From positions 186,001 through 250,000 of the forward strand of contig JABSSW010000045.1 of assembly GCA_018902385.1 (NCBI GenBank): a stretch of 64,000 nt of DNA. The letters are read 5' to 3'. The stretch comes from Physcia stellaris (lineage: Eukaryota; Ascomycota; Lecanoromycetes; Caliciales; Physciaceae). The translations under genes were made by a program, and so were the position numbers. The notes under the pieces are model-generated. The model was not told the DNA's origin. It did no database searches and worked only from the letters and a program-made list of their open reading frames with translations. This document shows, piece by piece, positions 22,744-34,235 of the stretch (its first letter is position 1; the number at the start of each line of letters is the position of its first letter).

Positions 22744-25195
22744 ATGGCTATGCGATCGCATCCACCTTCTGGCCCTCGCGCCGGGCGGAATAGCGGACCA
22801 GGCCGCTTGTCACACCGCGGTGGTGTGCAAAAACGAAGTCAACAGTCAGCACGCGTGGACAGAGACGGCGATCTGGATATGGACTCAAGCGGTGCCGGAA
22901 GAGGACGAGGACGAGGACGAGGGGATCGTCGGCGACATACTCCTACTCCACAGATGAACGGACATGGAAACCCCTTCAGTAATACTCAACGGAACAAGGT
23001 CGACTTATCAAATGTACAGAAAGGTATTTTTCAAGCAATGGGCGTGAAGGGTTCGATACCTAGAGGGCGAGGTACTACATCAAGATTCGGCAAGTCAGGT
23101 CCATCAAGGAACAACCTACCATCTGGAGGACTAGATCAGATTGTCATTCGTGGTCTCGAACAGAGTAAGGCCGCCGCAAATGCGGACGGAGGGCTGGAAG
23201 CTCTCATCACCTGGTTGGAGCGGAAAGCCACTTCACCGCAAGGAGAGATGGTCAAAGTCAAAAAGGTATGTTTAACATCGCAATCCGCAGGTTCCTGGCA
23301 TCAACGCAGCTTCGCCCTATCTGGTCCGCTCTCGTTTCATGCCAAGCTCTCAGAACGACGACCGAGATATCCAAGCCATGCCGCATCCGATCCCAGAGGG
23401 ACTTGCAACTTCAAGGTCATAGGCCTTGCTAACGTTGTGTAGTCACGACGCAGCGGCAATGATGTTGTCATCTCTGTGAGGCCAGAGGATACCGCTAGTA
23501 TTGTCAGACTCAACAATTACCAATTCGCTGGAGCTAACATGACGATTGAGCTTCATCAGCATGGAAGACCACCGACAAACAACAATAACGCCAATAATAA
23601 TAACCCCAGCGCTGAAGCTACAGAGGTCAAAACCCTACTCTCAAGCGTACTCTCCTACCGGTATAATCAGGACTTGAGGTTACTAGATCTTTCGAGGCTT
23701 GGTGAAGATCCAGAGCTCGCCAATAGTGGTTTACTTGACAACAACAGCCGCATTTCTATGCTGTTCCCAGCCCTTATGGGCGTTTGCGACGAGGCATTTG
23801 ACAATCCCCAGAAGAAGACCGAGGCAGTTGTCAGCGTTTCCTTAGCCAACAACAACCTAATCAACCTTGACCACGTCTTCAAGCTCGCAGTGACGTTCCC
23901 TAACATCAAGAATCTTGATCTCTCGAACAATCAGTTCAAGAACGTTGCCGCTTTGGAAAAGTGGCGCTTCAAATTTCCGCACCTTGAGCATCTCGTTGTC
24001 TCGGGCAATCCGCTCGAGAACAACGACCCGACATTTATGGCATCACTCATGGCCCGTTATCCCAAACTGCAGAAATTAGAGACGACTCCAGGCCTACCAA
24101 TCAATCCAGTACAAGCCCGGAAAAGCTCAAGGATTAATATGCCAGTCGCACCTCCGAGCTTCCGAGATGATGCAGACATTTCGAAAAATTTCATTATAAG
24201 GTTCTTTCCCAGTTTCGACACGGACCGAAATCTGTTACTCAACGAGTACTACGATAATTGCAGTCAATTCTCTGTGAACGTCAACACTCAGGCACCAAGG
24301 GAGCAGAATACCAGCACACCGCCCGCCACATGGGATCAGTACATCAAAGGCAGCCGAAATCTGCTAAAGATCAACCACACCAAGGCTAGGATGAACCGCC
24401 TTGCCAAGGGCCGTGAGAAGATACGAGCGCTTTGGAATATGTTCCCAGCAACTCGACACGCTGATCTGAAGAGCGAGCCAGAGAAGTGGTGTGTCGAATG
24501 CCACTCCATTGTTGCAGTTCCGGATAAGCAGGTGGGCGCAGGGGTTGGGGGGCTCATCATCACAACTCACGGGGAGTACACAGAACATGACGGTGCAAAG
24601 CGGAGCTTTGACAGAACATTTGTCCTCGGCCCTGGATCAGGAAGTGGAGGCATCCGGGTCGTTAGCGATATGCTGACCATCCGCGCATACGGAGGGTATG
24701 AGGTGTGGGTACCAAACACGACGAACGAAACTTATCCAACATCAGCCATCCAGATACCGCAACCGAATCCGGCAATTCAGATGAACCAGAATCCGCAATC
24801 GTACATCCAATCGTCTCCATTTGCACCGCAGCCTCCTTTGCAGCTCAATCCGCTGCAAACAAACCCTATACAGGTACAACCTGGCTTCCAACAAACACAG
24901 CCTAGCCCTCCACAACCTGTCCCAGATTTGCCACCTGGCTTTGGCCGAGCTACCGAAGGCAAGACCGAGGAACAGCTCAACAAGGAGACTTTGGCAATGG
25001 AGCTGACTAGTCGCACCCACATGACGATCCATTACTCTGGGATCTGTCTAGATGAGAGTGGTTGGAATTTGGAGACGGCTTATCGGGCTTTTGAAGCAGC
25101 AAAGGTAATTTTCACTCATCATCCCTTTCGAATCGCTCTAGACTTACACCATAATTCAGAGTAAACTACCAGCTGAGGCATTTCTGCCATTTTAA
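22744..25195 (+). CDS. mex67: mRNA export receptor Mex67 (NXF1/TAP family)
   Basis: Carries mRNPs through the nuclear pore as a heterodimer with Mtr2. Exons 22744-23265, 23443-25104 and 25160-25195 give 739 aa. The N-terminus is Arg/Gly-rich (GRGRGRGRGDRRR), then an RRM-like region interrupted by intron 1. Leucine-rich repeats follow (VSLANNNLINLDHVFKLA, NIKNLDLSNNQFKNV, LEHLVVSGNPLENN), then an NTF2-like domain (about residues 400-590). A Pro/Gln/Asn-rich linker leads to the C-terminal UBA-like TAP-C domain (MTIHYSGICLDESGWNLETA), which binds FG nucleoporins. The last 36 nt exon completes TAP-C (SKLPAEAFLPF). Confidence 0.95.
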
Positions 25196-27766
25196 AGGAA
25201 CGGTTTCGGTATCTTTAGGGGTTTTCCCGCTACTGCGAGGGAGGAAGACCGGAGTCATTGGCTCAGGGAGCTCTTTTGGGGATCATGGGAAGCGAGCTTT
25301 TGATGGAAGCTGGGAAGGAGTTATCGATATCATGATGCTTTTAGCATTTCAGCATCTTAAAACGTGCGATTTTCTACAGAGATTGTCACGATGGGTGATG
25401 GAGGAGAAGCGATTTGACTTTACTGGTGTTTTCAATTCTATCATTCTGCTTTCACGGCATTCGATAAAGAGCAACGGTCGGCTAGCTAGACTTTGACGTT
25501 GAAGTACAAACAAGCTTCATGTTCCACATTTTCCGTACGCCTACCATGCAAGGTGCACAACAGAAACCGAACTGAATTGACTGCCCCAATGTGCGGTCTT
25601 CGCAATGGAACGCCTAGATCTCGCGGCCGTGTTAGCCAATCCAGTGAGACTGGGTCCAAGGGCTAAGAACATGAGTTTTAGGATGAGGCGTCATGAAAAA
25701 ATTAGAGTGTGTTGTTGCTTTTTTTGATCATCATAGGAGATCAGGGTTAAAAAAGATTAATCTTTCGCCAAAGATATTAATAAGGTATGTATGCAGAAAG
25801 ATGGACAGCTCTGATAGGGAAATAATGGCAGACTCACTTTGATTTCGTGCGGAAGTGCTTGACTAGATATCTGAATGGGCAGGCATCTGGATATCAGCGT
25901 ATGGAGCAGACCGCGAGCTTTTGATGGCTAAATAGTTGGGATTAGAAAATGTGCACCGTTAATGGCAATGGCCAGCTTCAAACGGGGTATCGTGGGAACG
26001 GTGTGAAAAACTTGGGGAATTTTGGAAAGACACAATTTGTAGGCCTGCCAAGAGATAAGATTCGGACCGAATGCCGTGGTTATTTTTGAAGAGCCGCATT
26101 TAACGACCAAAATCTTGGAGCATCATTGATCGATTGCTCACTTGGAGCACATGGACTAGAACTCTGGCGGTATACTTGGAGCATGGGTCGCCGCCATGCT
26201 CAAGCCAGTATTCAAATAACACTTTGGCATCGACTCACTCTGCTGCGGCGACGCTGCAGGCTGCCTTACCATAGCGGGCACAAACGATAAGAACGAGACA
26301 TGGCAAGCGTGCTATGGCGCAGGCAGCTGCCTTTGGCTTCAAGGCGATACCGACAAAGGTAAATGCCTCACCAATGTTCATTAGACACAGGACGATTCTT
26401 ATATCAGCAATCAAGGGTCTGAGTGCGGGGCGTGGGGGCCAGACAGTAAGATGCTGAATGCCAAGGTCAGCTACATTATGGGTAACAAGAAGATATCCTC
26501 GGAAGCCCCGCTGGCGATGCAGGATGCCTTGCAGCGTCTGGTCAATGAGAAAATCGAGGCTGGACAGCATGCTGGAGTGAGGATTGCTTACACAGGACCA
26601 ACCGACGCCCTAAGTGGTCCATTGAATATAGTGACGATGGCCTACAGGTTTGGGGGCGATGAACAGTGCTAGTGATTTTAGTGGGCAAAGAAGCAAGGAG
26701 AGCGCTTCGAGACCCTCTCAGAAAGACAAAGTTTCTGCTACCTTCCAGTCCTTGACTCTGGCGAGGGCCGGATGCAAGTCAAGGTGTCCTGCGGCTCTAG
26801 ATGGAGAGATGATACATCAATTGTAAACCCTGTCTATTAGATTGAAATTCGAAAGTAGTCGAGAAAAGTTGCGCACAAATTACATTCGTTCTGATTACGA
26901 AGCTCTGCAAGTCTACATTGGCTCAATGTGATACCCCGGGAGAATGTTCAAGTATAGTACACTCCATTCGTCATTGCGAAAGTGATTGGCCAAGAATCGA
27001 CAGAGCATTATTGATATGGCAAGTCCAAGGTAATTGGTTGGAAGATCGACTATCAAGTCTTCCACTCTAGCAATCTGTGCGCTGGGTAAAGAAAATGGGT
27101 GTCGAATCAGCAGCGCCTACCCACAGATTCAGCTTCAAAGCTGCATTCTCTCGCCCTTGGCATGATAGGCTGCCGAACAGTGGTGGACAAACGGTAGGCC
27201 GCGATAGGGGAAACCATCGATTCTATAATTCTGTTCATGTGCAATCCACATGTGGAGATTCGGGAAAAGCTTGATCTCAGCCAAAGATCACTTTTTTGCG
27301 GCACCCAACTTTGTTCTCAAAGGCTAGTGGGCCAAAGACCACGGCAAGTAGGAGTTCGAACATAGGAAACCTAAATACCTAGCCCGAGCGTTCGTGAATG
27401 CAGAAGTGCTTTTGGGAGTATCGATCGTTGCAAATTGTTAGGATGGGTCGATCGTGTCGAAGGTCACATATGTTTGGCATTAGTTCAGAGGAGATCAATG
27501 TCTAAAAAGGGAGTAGACTTTCTCTGAAGGGTTGAGTCTTTAGAACGAGTGGAAAGGCAGATCTGATGCATAGATGGCAATTTCACTTTGAAAATGTTGG
27601 AAGTGTTCAGCTAGGTATAACTTGCGACATGTAAGTATGTACCTGGAAGTTAGGACATGGAGTAGAGCGCAAGGTGAGAGACTCGACGCCTACAGTATCC
27701 GCTTGATTTCATAGGTACTGTCTACGGTTGCAAGGTCGTCGTCAATGAGGAGCGCCGCTACATGAT
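25196..27766. other. 2.6 kb convergent gap with no recognised gene
   Basis: Lies between the 3' ends of mex67 and the P0 gene. The first ~300 bp can be 3' UTR. Short frames (for example 26451-26672 +, 73 codons, and 26235-26570 -, 111 codons) overlap on opposite strands and show no motif. CTTGGAGCA occurs three times in 26113-26183. No tRNA-like fold, transposon ends or known protein relic was seen. Confidence 0.55.
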
Positions 27767-28893
27767 TTAACCGAAGAGATCACCGAAGCCTGTCAATGAT
27801 GTCAGCATGAAGTGTTCTTACTCAAGGAGTAGCGAGAACTGACCCCCTTCATCACTCTCCTCAGCCTCGGACTCTGGCTTTTCCTCTTCAGCCTTCTTTT
27901 CTTCCGCATCTGGTGCTGCCGCAGCTTCCGTAGCAGCTGGGCCAGCGTAAGCATCCGGGTTGGCGATACGATCCTTGAGTTCCTCGATGCCCTCCCAGCT
28001 GTAATCGGTCTCAACAGCGATAGCCAGGACTTTCTTGTATCCGTTGACGATTGAGTGCATGACCGAGGGAAGTGTAGGATAATTAGCGGCAAGGGAGATA
28101 GTAGCGATGGTCTTTATTGCGGAAGCCAGCGCTGCGAATAGCTGTTCTTCCTTGATATCCAGAACATCCGGGCTGAATGTCTGACCCCCATCATATATCT
28201 GTGCAATGCTCATACCATACGTAAAGGGAGAGATGTTCAGCATGTTCAACAACGTTGCCTCGGAAGCACCAACTTTGGTACCAGCCTCGACGAGCTTCAG
28301 GTCTGTGGTGATTTCAATGGTGCCACGAGCGATCTTGGTTGGTACACCGAGGGCTTGGAAGAAAGAGGTCTTGCCGGGCTCCATGCCCGTGTTACCAGCA
28401 GGCACGAACACATCTAGAGGAGCGATTGCGCCGGCACGAGCTGGAGCGGCAACCTTCTCAGCAAGGATGACCTCGCGGGTTTTGTTAAGGTCCGCGTTGG
28501 TGAAAATGAACCCCACATTGCCTGGCTTTCGTGAGCATCAATTAATTCAGTGATCCTTCGGGACACTGCCGTACCTCTGATATGTGGTAGAAGACGCTCA
28601 TACTCGGGAAACTCGGTGATGAAGCCTTTGAGAGCTCTCCGAACCTATGAGGGAGGAGGGTTAGTATTGCCTTGCATCATTGGATTGCTCCAGATTTCGA
28701 GGCACACCATAGTATTTTTGCCCATCAGCACGACGCCCTGCACCTCACTATCTCCGCGCAGACTCTTCCGGATCTTGTGCATCTGCTGAGAGCTGACATT
28801 GTCGACAGTGACGATGAAGATGGACTTGTATTCGTCCAACAAGGCCTTGAGCTTGTCGAAGTAGCCAGCTTTATTGCTTGTTTTACCCCCCAT
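27767..28893 (-). CDS. rpp0: Large ribosomal subunit stalk protein P0 (uL10)
   Basis: Anchors the P1/P2 stalk and recruits translational GTPases. Exons 28708-28893, 28575-28644, 27844-28521 and 27767-27789 give 318 aa. It starts [15 protein letters not shown], has the rRNA-binding [14 protein letters not shown] rebuilt across intron 1, [10 protein letters not shown] across intron 2, and an acidic Ala/Glu-rich tail. The final 23 nt exon supplies the C-terminal peptide, so the tail ends EESDEGGFGDLFG, close to the usual SDxDMGFGLFD of stalk proteins. Confidence 0.96.
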
Positions 28894-29270
28894 TTCTTCT
28901 TAAGTGTGAAGATAGGATTTTTAAGGGTAGATAATGGATTTTATGGAGTGACAAGTGCTCTCTGACTCTCATGGGTTTTGCAATCAGCAACTCTTAGGGC
29001 CATTATTGTGTGTGCCTAGCGCGCCCTGCTAGCGAGTCTCGCTTCTCGCCTTGGCATTAAGCCCTCCCTAACGTACCTCTGTACTCTACGTACTCCGTAC
29101 CTCCTATTTATGCATGAAGTAGATTTAAGTACAGTATCTTTCAGCGCGAGGAACATAGACCAGCTCTCTTCATATTCGACCTATATGTTATCTTCGGCAA
29201 ACCAACAATAACAGTCGCCGATCTACTACTAAAGTTTGAGTCAAACTCCAGATCTGCGGAATCTCCAAAC
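28894..29270. promoter_or_regulatory. Bidirectional promoter P0 / trm82
   Basis: 377 bp between divergent starts. It holds TTAGGGCC (28996) and CCCTAA (29065), matching the telomere-repeat-like element common in fungal ribosomal-protein promoters, and a cluster of GTAC motifs at 29073-29100. Regulation by these is inferred. Confidence 0.6.
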
Positions 29271-30975
29271 ATGAAACAAGTCTTTCAATGTCTCCTTTAC
29301 TGTCCTAGCTCAACGCACTGTAGACTCAGTGTTTTGCTTGCTGCATCTGGACCCTTGATCCACTCCTTTGACATTAAGGACGGATCCTACCTTTCCACTT
29401 GGCCTACCCATGATGCCGAGGGAAAGCCTTTGACCTTAGAGGATCGTGCGGCATGTACAAGGGACTTCGAGACTGAGGATGCTGACCGCCCGGTAAAGCG
29501 AAGGAGAACCTCGCTCTCGCGTGAAGTCTCTAGTAGCACTTCGGCAGAAATCCTGGTCGAAAACCCAGACGAGACAGAAGCAAGCAAAGAATTGAACGTT
29601 TCTAATTCTGATATAACCAAGATCATCTCTACGTCCAATAACGAATATGTTATTGCAGTCACTGGTGAGGACAAAACAGTCCGGCTCTTTCAGCTCTTAG
29701 AGTCTGGATGTCTCAGGCAAATTAGTGAACGGCATGTCTTTGATGCCCCATCAAATCCATGATGGTACTGATAAGTAGTGTAGGCCGATGCCAAAGAGGC
29801 CGTGTACAGTTGCTGTAACACCGGACAATTCAACCATTTTATGTGGTGATAAATTCGGTGACGTGTATTCTTTGCCGCTTCTAGGTAAGCCCTATGATGA
29901 AGCCTCAGATGCTTCGAAAGCCGAGACCAATAAAGTCGATGATGGATCGAAAGAAAAGCATGTCCCGTTCATCCCAGCAGCCAGCTCACGAACTGTACAT
30001 ACAAAGAAAAACCAAGAAGCGCTGCGCAACCAGCAAAGACAGATAAGACACAAGAAAGAAAAAAATGTTCTAAATTTCGAGCATCAGTTGCTTCTTGGTC
30101 ATGTCTCATTACTCACTGATCTCGCATGTGTAAGCCTTGAAAAGCACTATTCGGCGTCTCGCAAGCGTAGGGAGTATATTATCACGTCGGATCGCGACGA
30201 ACATATACGCATTTCGCGAGGTATACCTCAAGCACATATTATCGAAGGGTACTGTCAGGGGCATACTGAGTTTATAAGCAAATTGTGTATTCTTCATAAC
30301 CATCCTCAACTACTAGTATCAGGTGGCGGCGATGATTATCTATTGATCTGGGATTGGCAGCACGGAACCCTACATCAGCGCCTTGATTTCAAAAAAGCAA
30401 TCGACCGACTGAAAACTAAAGACGTCTCCATGGCAAGGCATCCTGCTGGTTCGGAGCAGCCTATCATAAATAATCAGGAGCAAAGCATTGCAGTGTCCGG
30501 CATTTGGAGCACACCTGCTGGCCAAATTATCGTCACTTGCGAAGGGTGAGTTTTCACCCCAAAGTATCAAAGTACCATACTAATGAGGAATGTCAGAGTG
30601 CCAGCATTGCTGTTATTCTCCGTCAACGAAAATACGATGGTTGGAGAATGTGATTGCAGACCGACAAAACTGAATGTGATCGACGTGGCCATCTTGGCCA
30701 ACTCTACCGATGTTCTCTACTCAATGGACGTTCACCATGAGCCATTCTCCACATCAACTCTGTCGAGAGAGGAGGACGTGTCCACAAATCATGCGTTTGG
30801 CTACATGAATCTCACCAATGTCGCAGAGAGCCAGGTAGAAGCAAAAGGTTCAGATGCTCAGCAGATCATAAGAAAGCTAAACAGATGGGCGCAGATGTAC
30901 GGTCATAATGTACCTAAAGCGTACTTTTCTAGCTTAGAAAGTCTTAGGAAAAGAGGTTACGAAGAGGAGACCTAG
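29271..30975 (+). CDS. trm82: tRNA (guanine-N7) methyltransferase non-catalytic subunit Trm82 (WDR4)
   Basis: A WD-repeat partner that stabilises Trm8 for m7G46 in tRNA. Exons 29271-29731, 29784-30545 and 30597-30975 sum to 534 codons. Beta-propeller blades include ITKIISTSNNEYVIAVTGED, TVAVTPDNSTILCGDKFGDV and LLVSGGGDDYLLIWDW. A nuclear-localisation-like PVKRRRTS lies near 29490. The first intron uses a GC donor (29732) if the family motif MPKRP is kept; a GT donor at 29736 with acceptor at 29797 would also stay open but loses it. Confidence 0.92.
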
Positions 30976-31383
30976 GGCGAAGCGTTCCCTTTCTTTAAGG
31001 CCTATCGAGATACGCCCCTTTCCCTGTTTCTAGGGCTCGTCCAACAATGTCCAGAATCATCCAGAGATCTTGACAACGTACCGCTTTCTTACGCCCACCG
31101 TACTTCAAGCTTACAACACTCCACTATTTCTTAGTAGTATTGTACTGGCCTCAGGCAAAATAGTGAAGGGTTAGGGTTCTGGACTGTAATTGCATGGTTC
31201 CGTCGACCGAGACTTCTCCACCACAACTCATTGTTGAGAGTCGAAAACAGCCGATCGAGAACGACCGAGAATGGCAATTGACATGAAGAATTTGCCTTCG
31301 ATAGTCCGATTGCTCGAGTGACGCTCCTGCCGACTAATGATCTTGGGTGAACCATATTTCCCAATAAAACTGTGTGAACGGGG
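30976..31383. other. Intergenic trm82 to UROD
   Basis: 408 bp between two tandem + strand genes. No conserved element beyond likely 3' and 5' UTR. Confidence 0.5.
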
Positions 31384-32643
31384 ATGACCATGTCTGGATT
31401 CGAGCCGCTGCAGAACGACCTGCTACTTCGGACAGCGAGAGGTATGCAATTGCACCCTCGCTTTCGAATGAAGCAACCTGAAGATTCATCTAGGAGAACG
31501 AGTGGAAAGACCGCCAATATGGGTAATGCGTCAAGGTAGATAGATTTCACCCGGTCTTCATTCTTCAGAACTGAAATCTGTAGCTGGACGGTATCTACCT
31601 GAATACCATGAAGCCAAAGGAGATAATGACTTCTTCGCCTGTTGCCGTTCCCCCGAGATCTCTTCAACGCTTACCTTGCAGCCGATAGATCGGTTTGAGG
31701 GTCTCATCGATGCGGCGATCATCTTCTCTGACATTTTGGTCATACCCCAGGCTATGGGTATGACTGTAGAGATGGTTGACAAGAAGGGCCCGCATTTTCC
31801 GGATCCTCTCAAATCTCCAGCAGATCAGCAGTACAAAGACCTGATGGCACGAGAAGTGGACGTTGCAGTAGAACTAGATTACGTTTACAAAGCTATCACT
31901 ATGACGAGGCAGAAGCTAAAGGGCAGAGTACCGCTGTTCGGCTTTTGCGGCGCTCCCTGGACATTACTTTGCTACATGGTAGAGGGAGGAGGTAGTAAGC
32001 TTTTCATTCAGTCCAAGACGTGGGTCTTTAAATATCCAAACGAGAGCAAAAATCTTCTTCTGAAGATTGCAAAATTATGCGTTGAGTATTTGGCTCTACA
32101 GGTCAAAGCAGGAGCCCAGATTGTCCAGGTATTTGACTCTTGGGCAGCGGAACTATCACCGTCATCTTTCAAGCAGTTGTCTCTTCCATATCTACGCTAT
32201 ATATCGGCGCACCTTCCCCAGAGGCTTCGAGAACTCCAATTAGAGATCGTTCCGATGGTGGTTTTTGCGAAAGGAGCATGGTATGCGCTCGACGATCTTT
32301 GTGGCTCAGGCTACCAAGTTGTGGGTCTGGACTGGCTTCAGGACCCAGCAGAAGCGGTCAAGATCGCCAGAGGCCGCGTGGTGCTGCAAGGAAATGCTGA
32401 CCCCGGTGTACTTTATGGCGGCAGGAGTGCAATCACTTCTGTGGTGGAGGAAATGGTTCATGGATTCGGTTGGGGAAAGCAAGGCTGGATAGCAAATCTT
32501 GGGCATGGTATGTTATGATATATTGTCAATCTCCATTTTTACAACCGGCCAAAACTGACTCTTAATTAGGCGTGACACCATTCGTCGATCCGGATGATCT
32601 CAAGTTTTTCTTCGAGGAGATACACCGACTGACGGCTTCATGA
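31384..32643 (+). CDS. hem12: Uroporphyrinogen decarboxylase
   Basis: Cytosolic heme pathway enzyme that decarboxylates uroporphyrinogen III to coproporphyrinogen III. Exons 31384-31441, 31494-31535, 31584-32507 and 32570-32643 give 365 aa, the usual size. The family signature [16 protein letters not shown] is split by an intron inside [41 protein letters not shown] and IANLGHGVTP follow the human enzyme closely. The catalytic Asp of the human enzyme falls in [16 protein letters not shown] second in-frame Met at 31390 is possible. Confidence 0.96.
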
Positions 32644-32805
32644 TTCTAGTCCCATACTGCCGTAAATCAGGCAGCTATGAAATCCGAGGAGCAATTGCCG
32701 AGCCGATGTAAAGGAGTACGGCAGTCATAGAGCGATGTCTTCATTCCTGGATTGCGTACAATTTGTTAGCTCCACACGCGCATCAATTCTAGCCCTTCAC
32801 CTTAC

Positions 32806-33436
32806 TCACCAGATCTCAGGCTTCTCCTCTATGAACCTCTTCATCAGCGCCTTACATTCCTCATCGTCTAACACGACGACTTCGATCCCTCGCTGTTTGA
32901 GATACTCTTATTCGCGATCTTGGGGTCAGCCTTTGGGCTGTGCTCAAAGCATGATATGTCACCTCCTAAGCTATCGCTCCTACTATCTGACTGAGGGCTC
33001 TCCAAATAGTTTCAAAGGGGCAAAAAAGATCCGAACAACCTACCTTCGCCTCCTACGAACGTTTTGTTCTCGGCTATCACGCATCGCTTGACTTTGTATA
33101 GAATCATTGCGCCAGTACACATGTCGCACGGTGATAGAGAAGTATACATGGTGGCTCCTTCGTACTCGGCTGCAGGGAGTCTGCCGGTGTTCTCCAGAGT
33201 GGACATTTCTGCCTTCGTGGATCAATACGTTTAGGGCGTGGTCCAATAACTTATTGATTGCAGCTTACATGTAGAATTGCACTACCCTTCTGCACTCTCA
33301 TATTGCGACCTTTACCAAGTATCTTCCCTCCTCGTGATACAAGACATGCTCCGATAGGTACTCCCCCTTCATCTGCACCCGCTTTCGCCTCGGCGACCGC
33401 TTCACGAAATCCTGCGTCGGTGCAAAGACTGGCCAT
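32806..33436 (-). CDS. fcy1: Cytosine deaminase (FCY1 family)
   Basis: Hydrolytic deamination of cytosine to uracil in pyrimidine salvage; the yeast homologue also activates 5-fluorocytosine. Exons 33269-33436, 33044-33212 and 32806-32906 give 145 aa. The zinc site HAE (ILHAEMSTLENTGRL) is split exactly after His by intron 1, and SPCDMCTGAM supplies the two Cys ligands. GGVPIGACLVS and the C-terminal EYLKQRGIEVVVLDDEECK match yeast Fcy1. The enzyme is convergent with UROD, 162 bp away. Confidence 0.95.
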
Positions 33437-34235
33437 GAATCAAGTAGAATGAGGATAAGGGATTAGATGTTGGAGTCGATCACGGTATTGCCGAGAAAGC
33501 CATCTACCAGACTACCAGAGATGACATAGGTCCCGTACGCTAGTCCGCATTTCCAACTGTCACGAGCAAAGGCGCAAATCGTATGCCCGTACTCCGTAGT
33601 GGGTATCAAAACATCTCCAAGAATTAATACGCGGGACTTAGGACTCTGTCCGAGGTTAGGCGCATCCGAGAAAAGGGCCTTGAAAATGCAAGATTACTAA
33701 TGTACTGGATGTGTTCGGAAGATCCCGAGTGTCTTATCACCTTCATTAGGTTAGAGCAGATCGGTTCATCGCCAAGATTACAGGGTCCTTACTGGCGGCT
33801 CAAGCGTTCGCGTTGAACATGCCACTTGAAAGTTCGAAAATCTTTTCATTCACCATCGCATTATTCAGTGGAATATCCTGAATTGTGATAAGTGCTTCTT
33901 GCCTGAAAACGCCTGTGACAAGCCTCTTCACACTCACACACTCGAAACGATTCGCGCACGGTTTTTATCGTCCAATTCTGCCTGATTCCACACTCTTCGA
34001 TTGCCAAGATCAGGGACTTCAGCTTCGGAAATTCGAGAACCTTTTACCTCCACAATTTATCAGCGATCACTACTTTGACCGAGCATCAAACGCAATAGAC
34101 CCCCACCAAAATCGAATGCTTCTCTTCTGACCCAGTCAACTATCAACATTCGATCATCGACCCTTCTGCTTCTCTTCGGCCTTAATCGAGCCGTCATCAG
34201 GCACACCTAGGTCTCAGACCTGAGCAATAGGCACT
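33437..34235. promoter_or_regulatory. Divergent region fcy1 / ydj1
   Basis: 799 bp without a supported gene; an 81-codon + frame at 33885-34130 has no motif. It probably holds both promoters. Confidence 0.5.

Noticed and set aside
27345-27360. Possible tRNA T-loop at GAGTTCGAAC
   Set aside because: Flanks do not form acceptor or anticodon stems.
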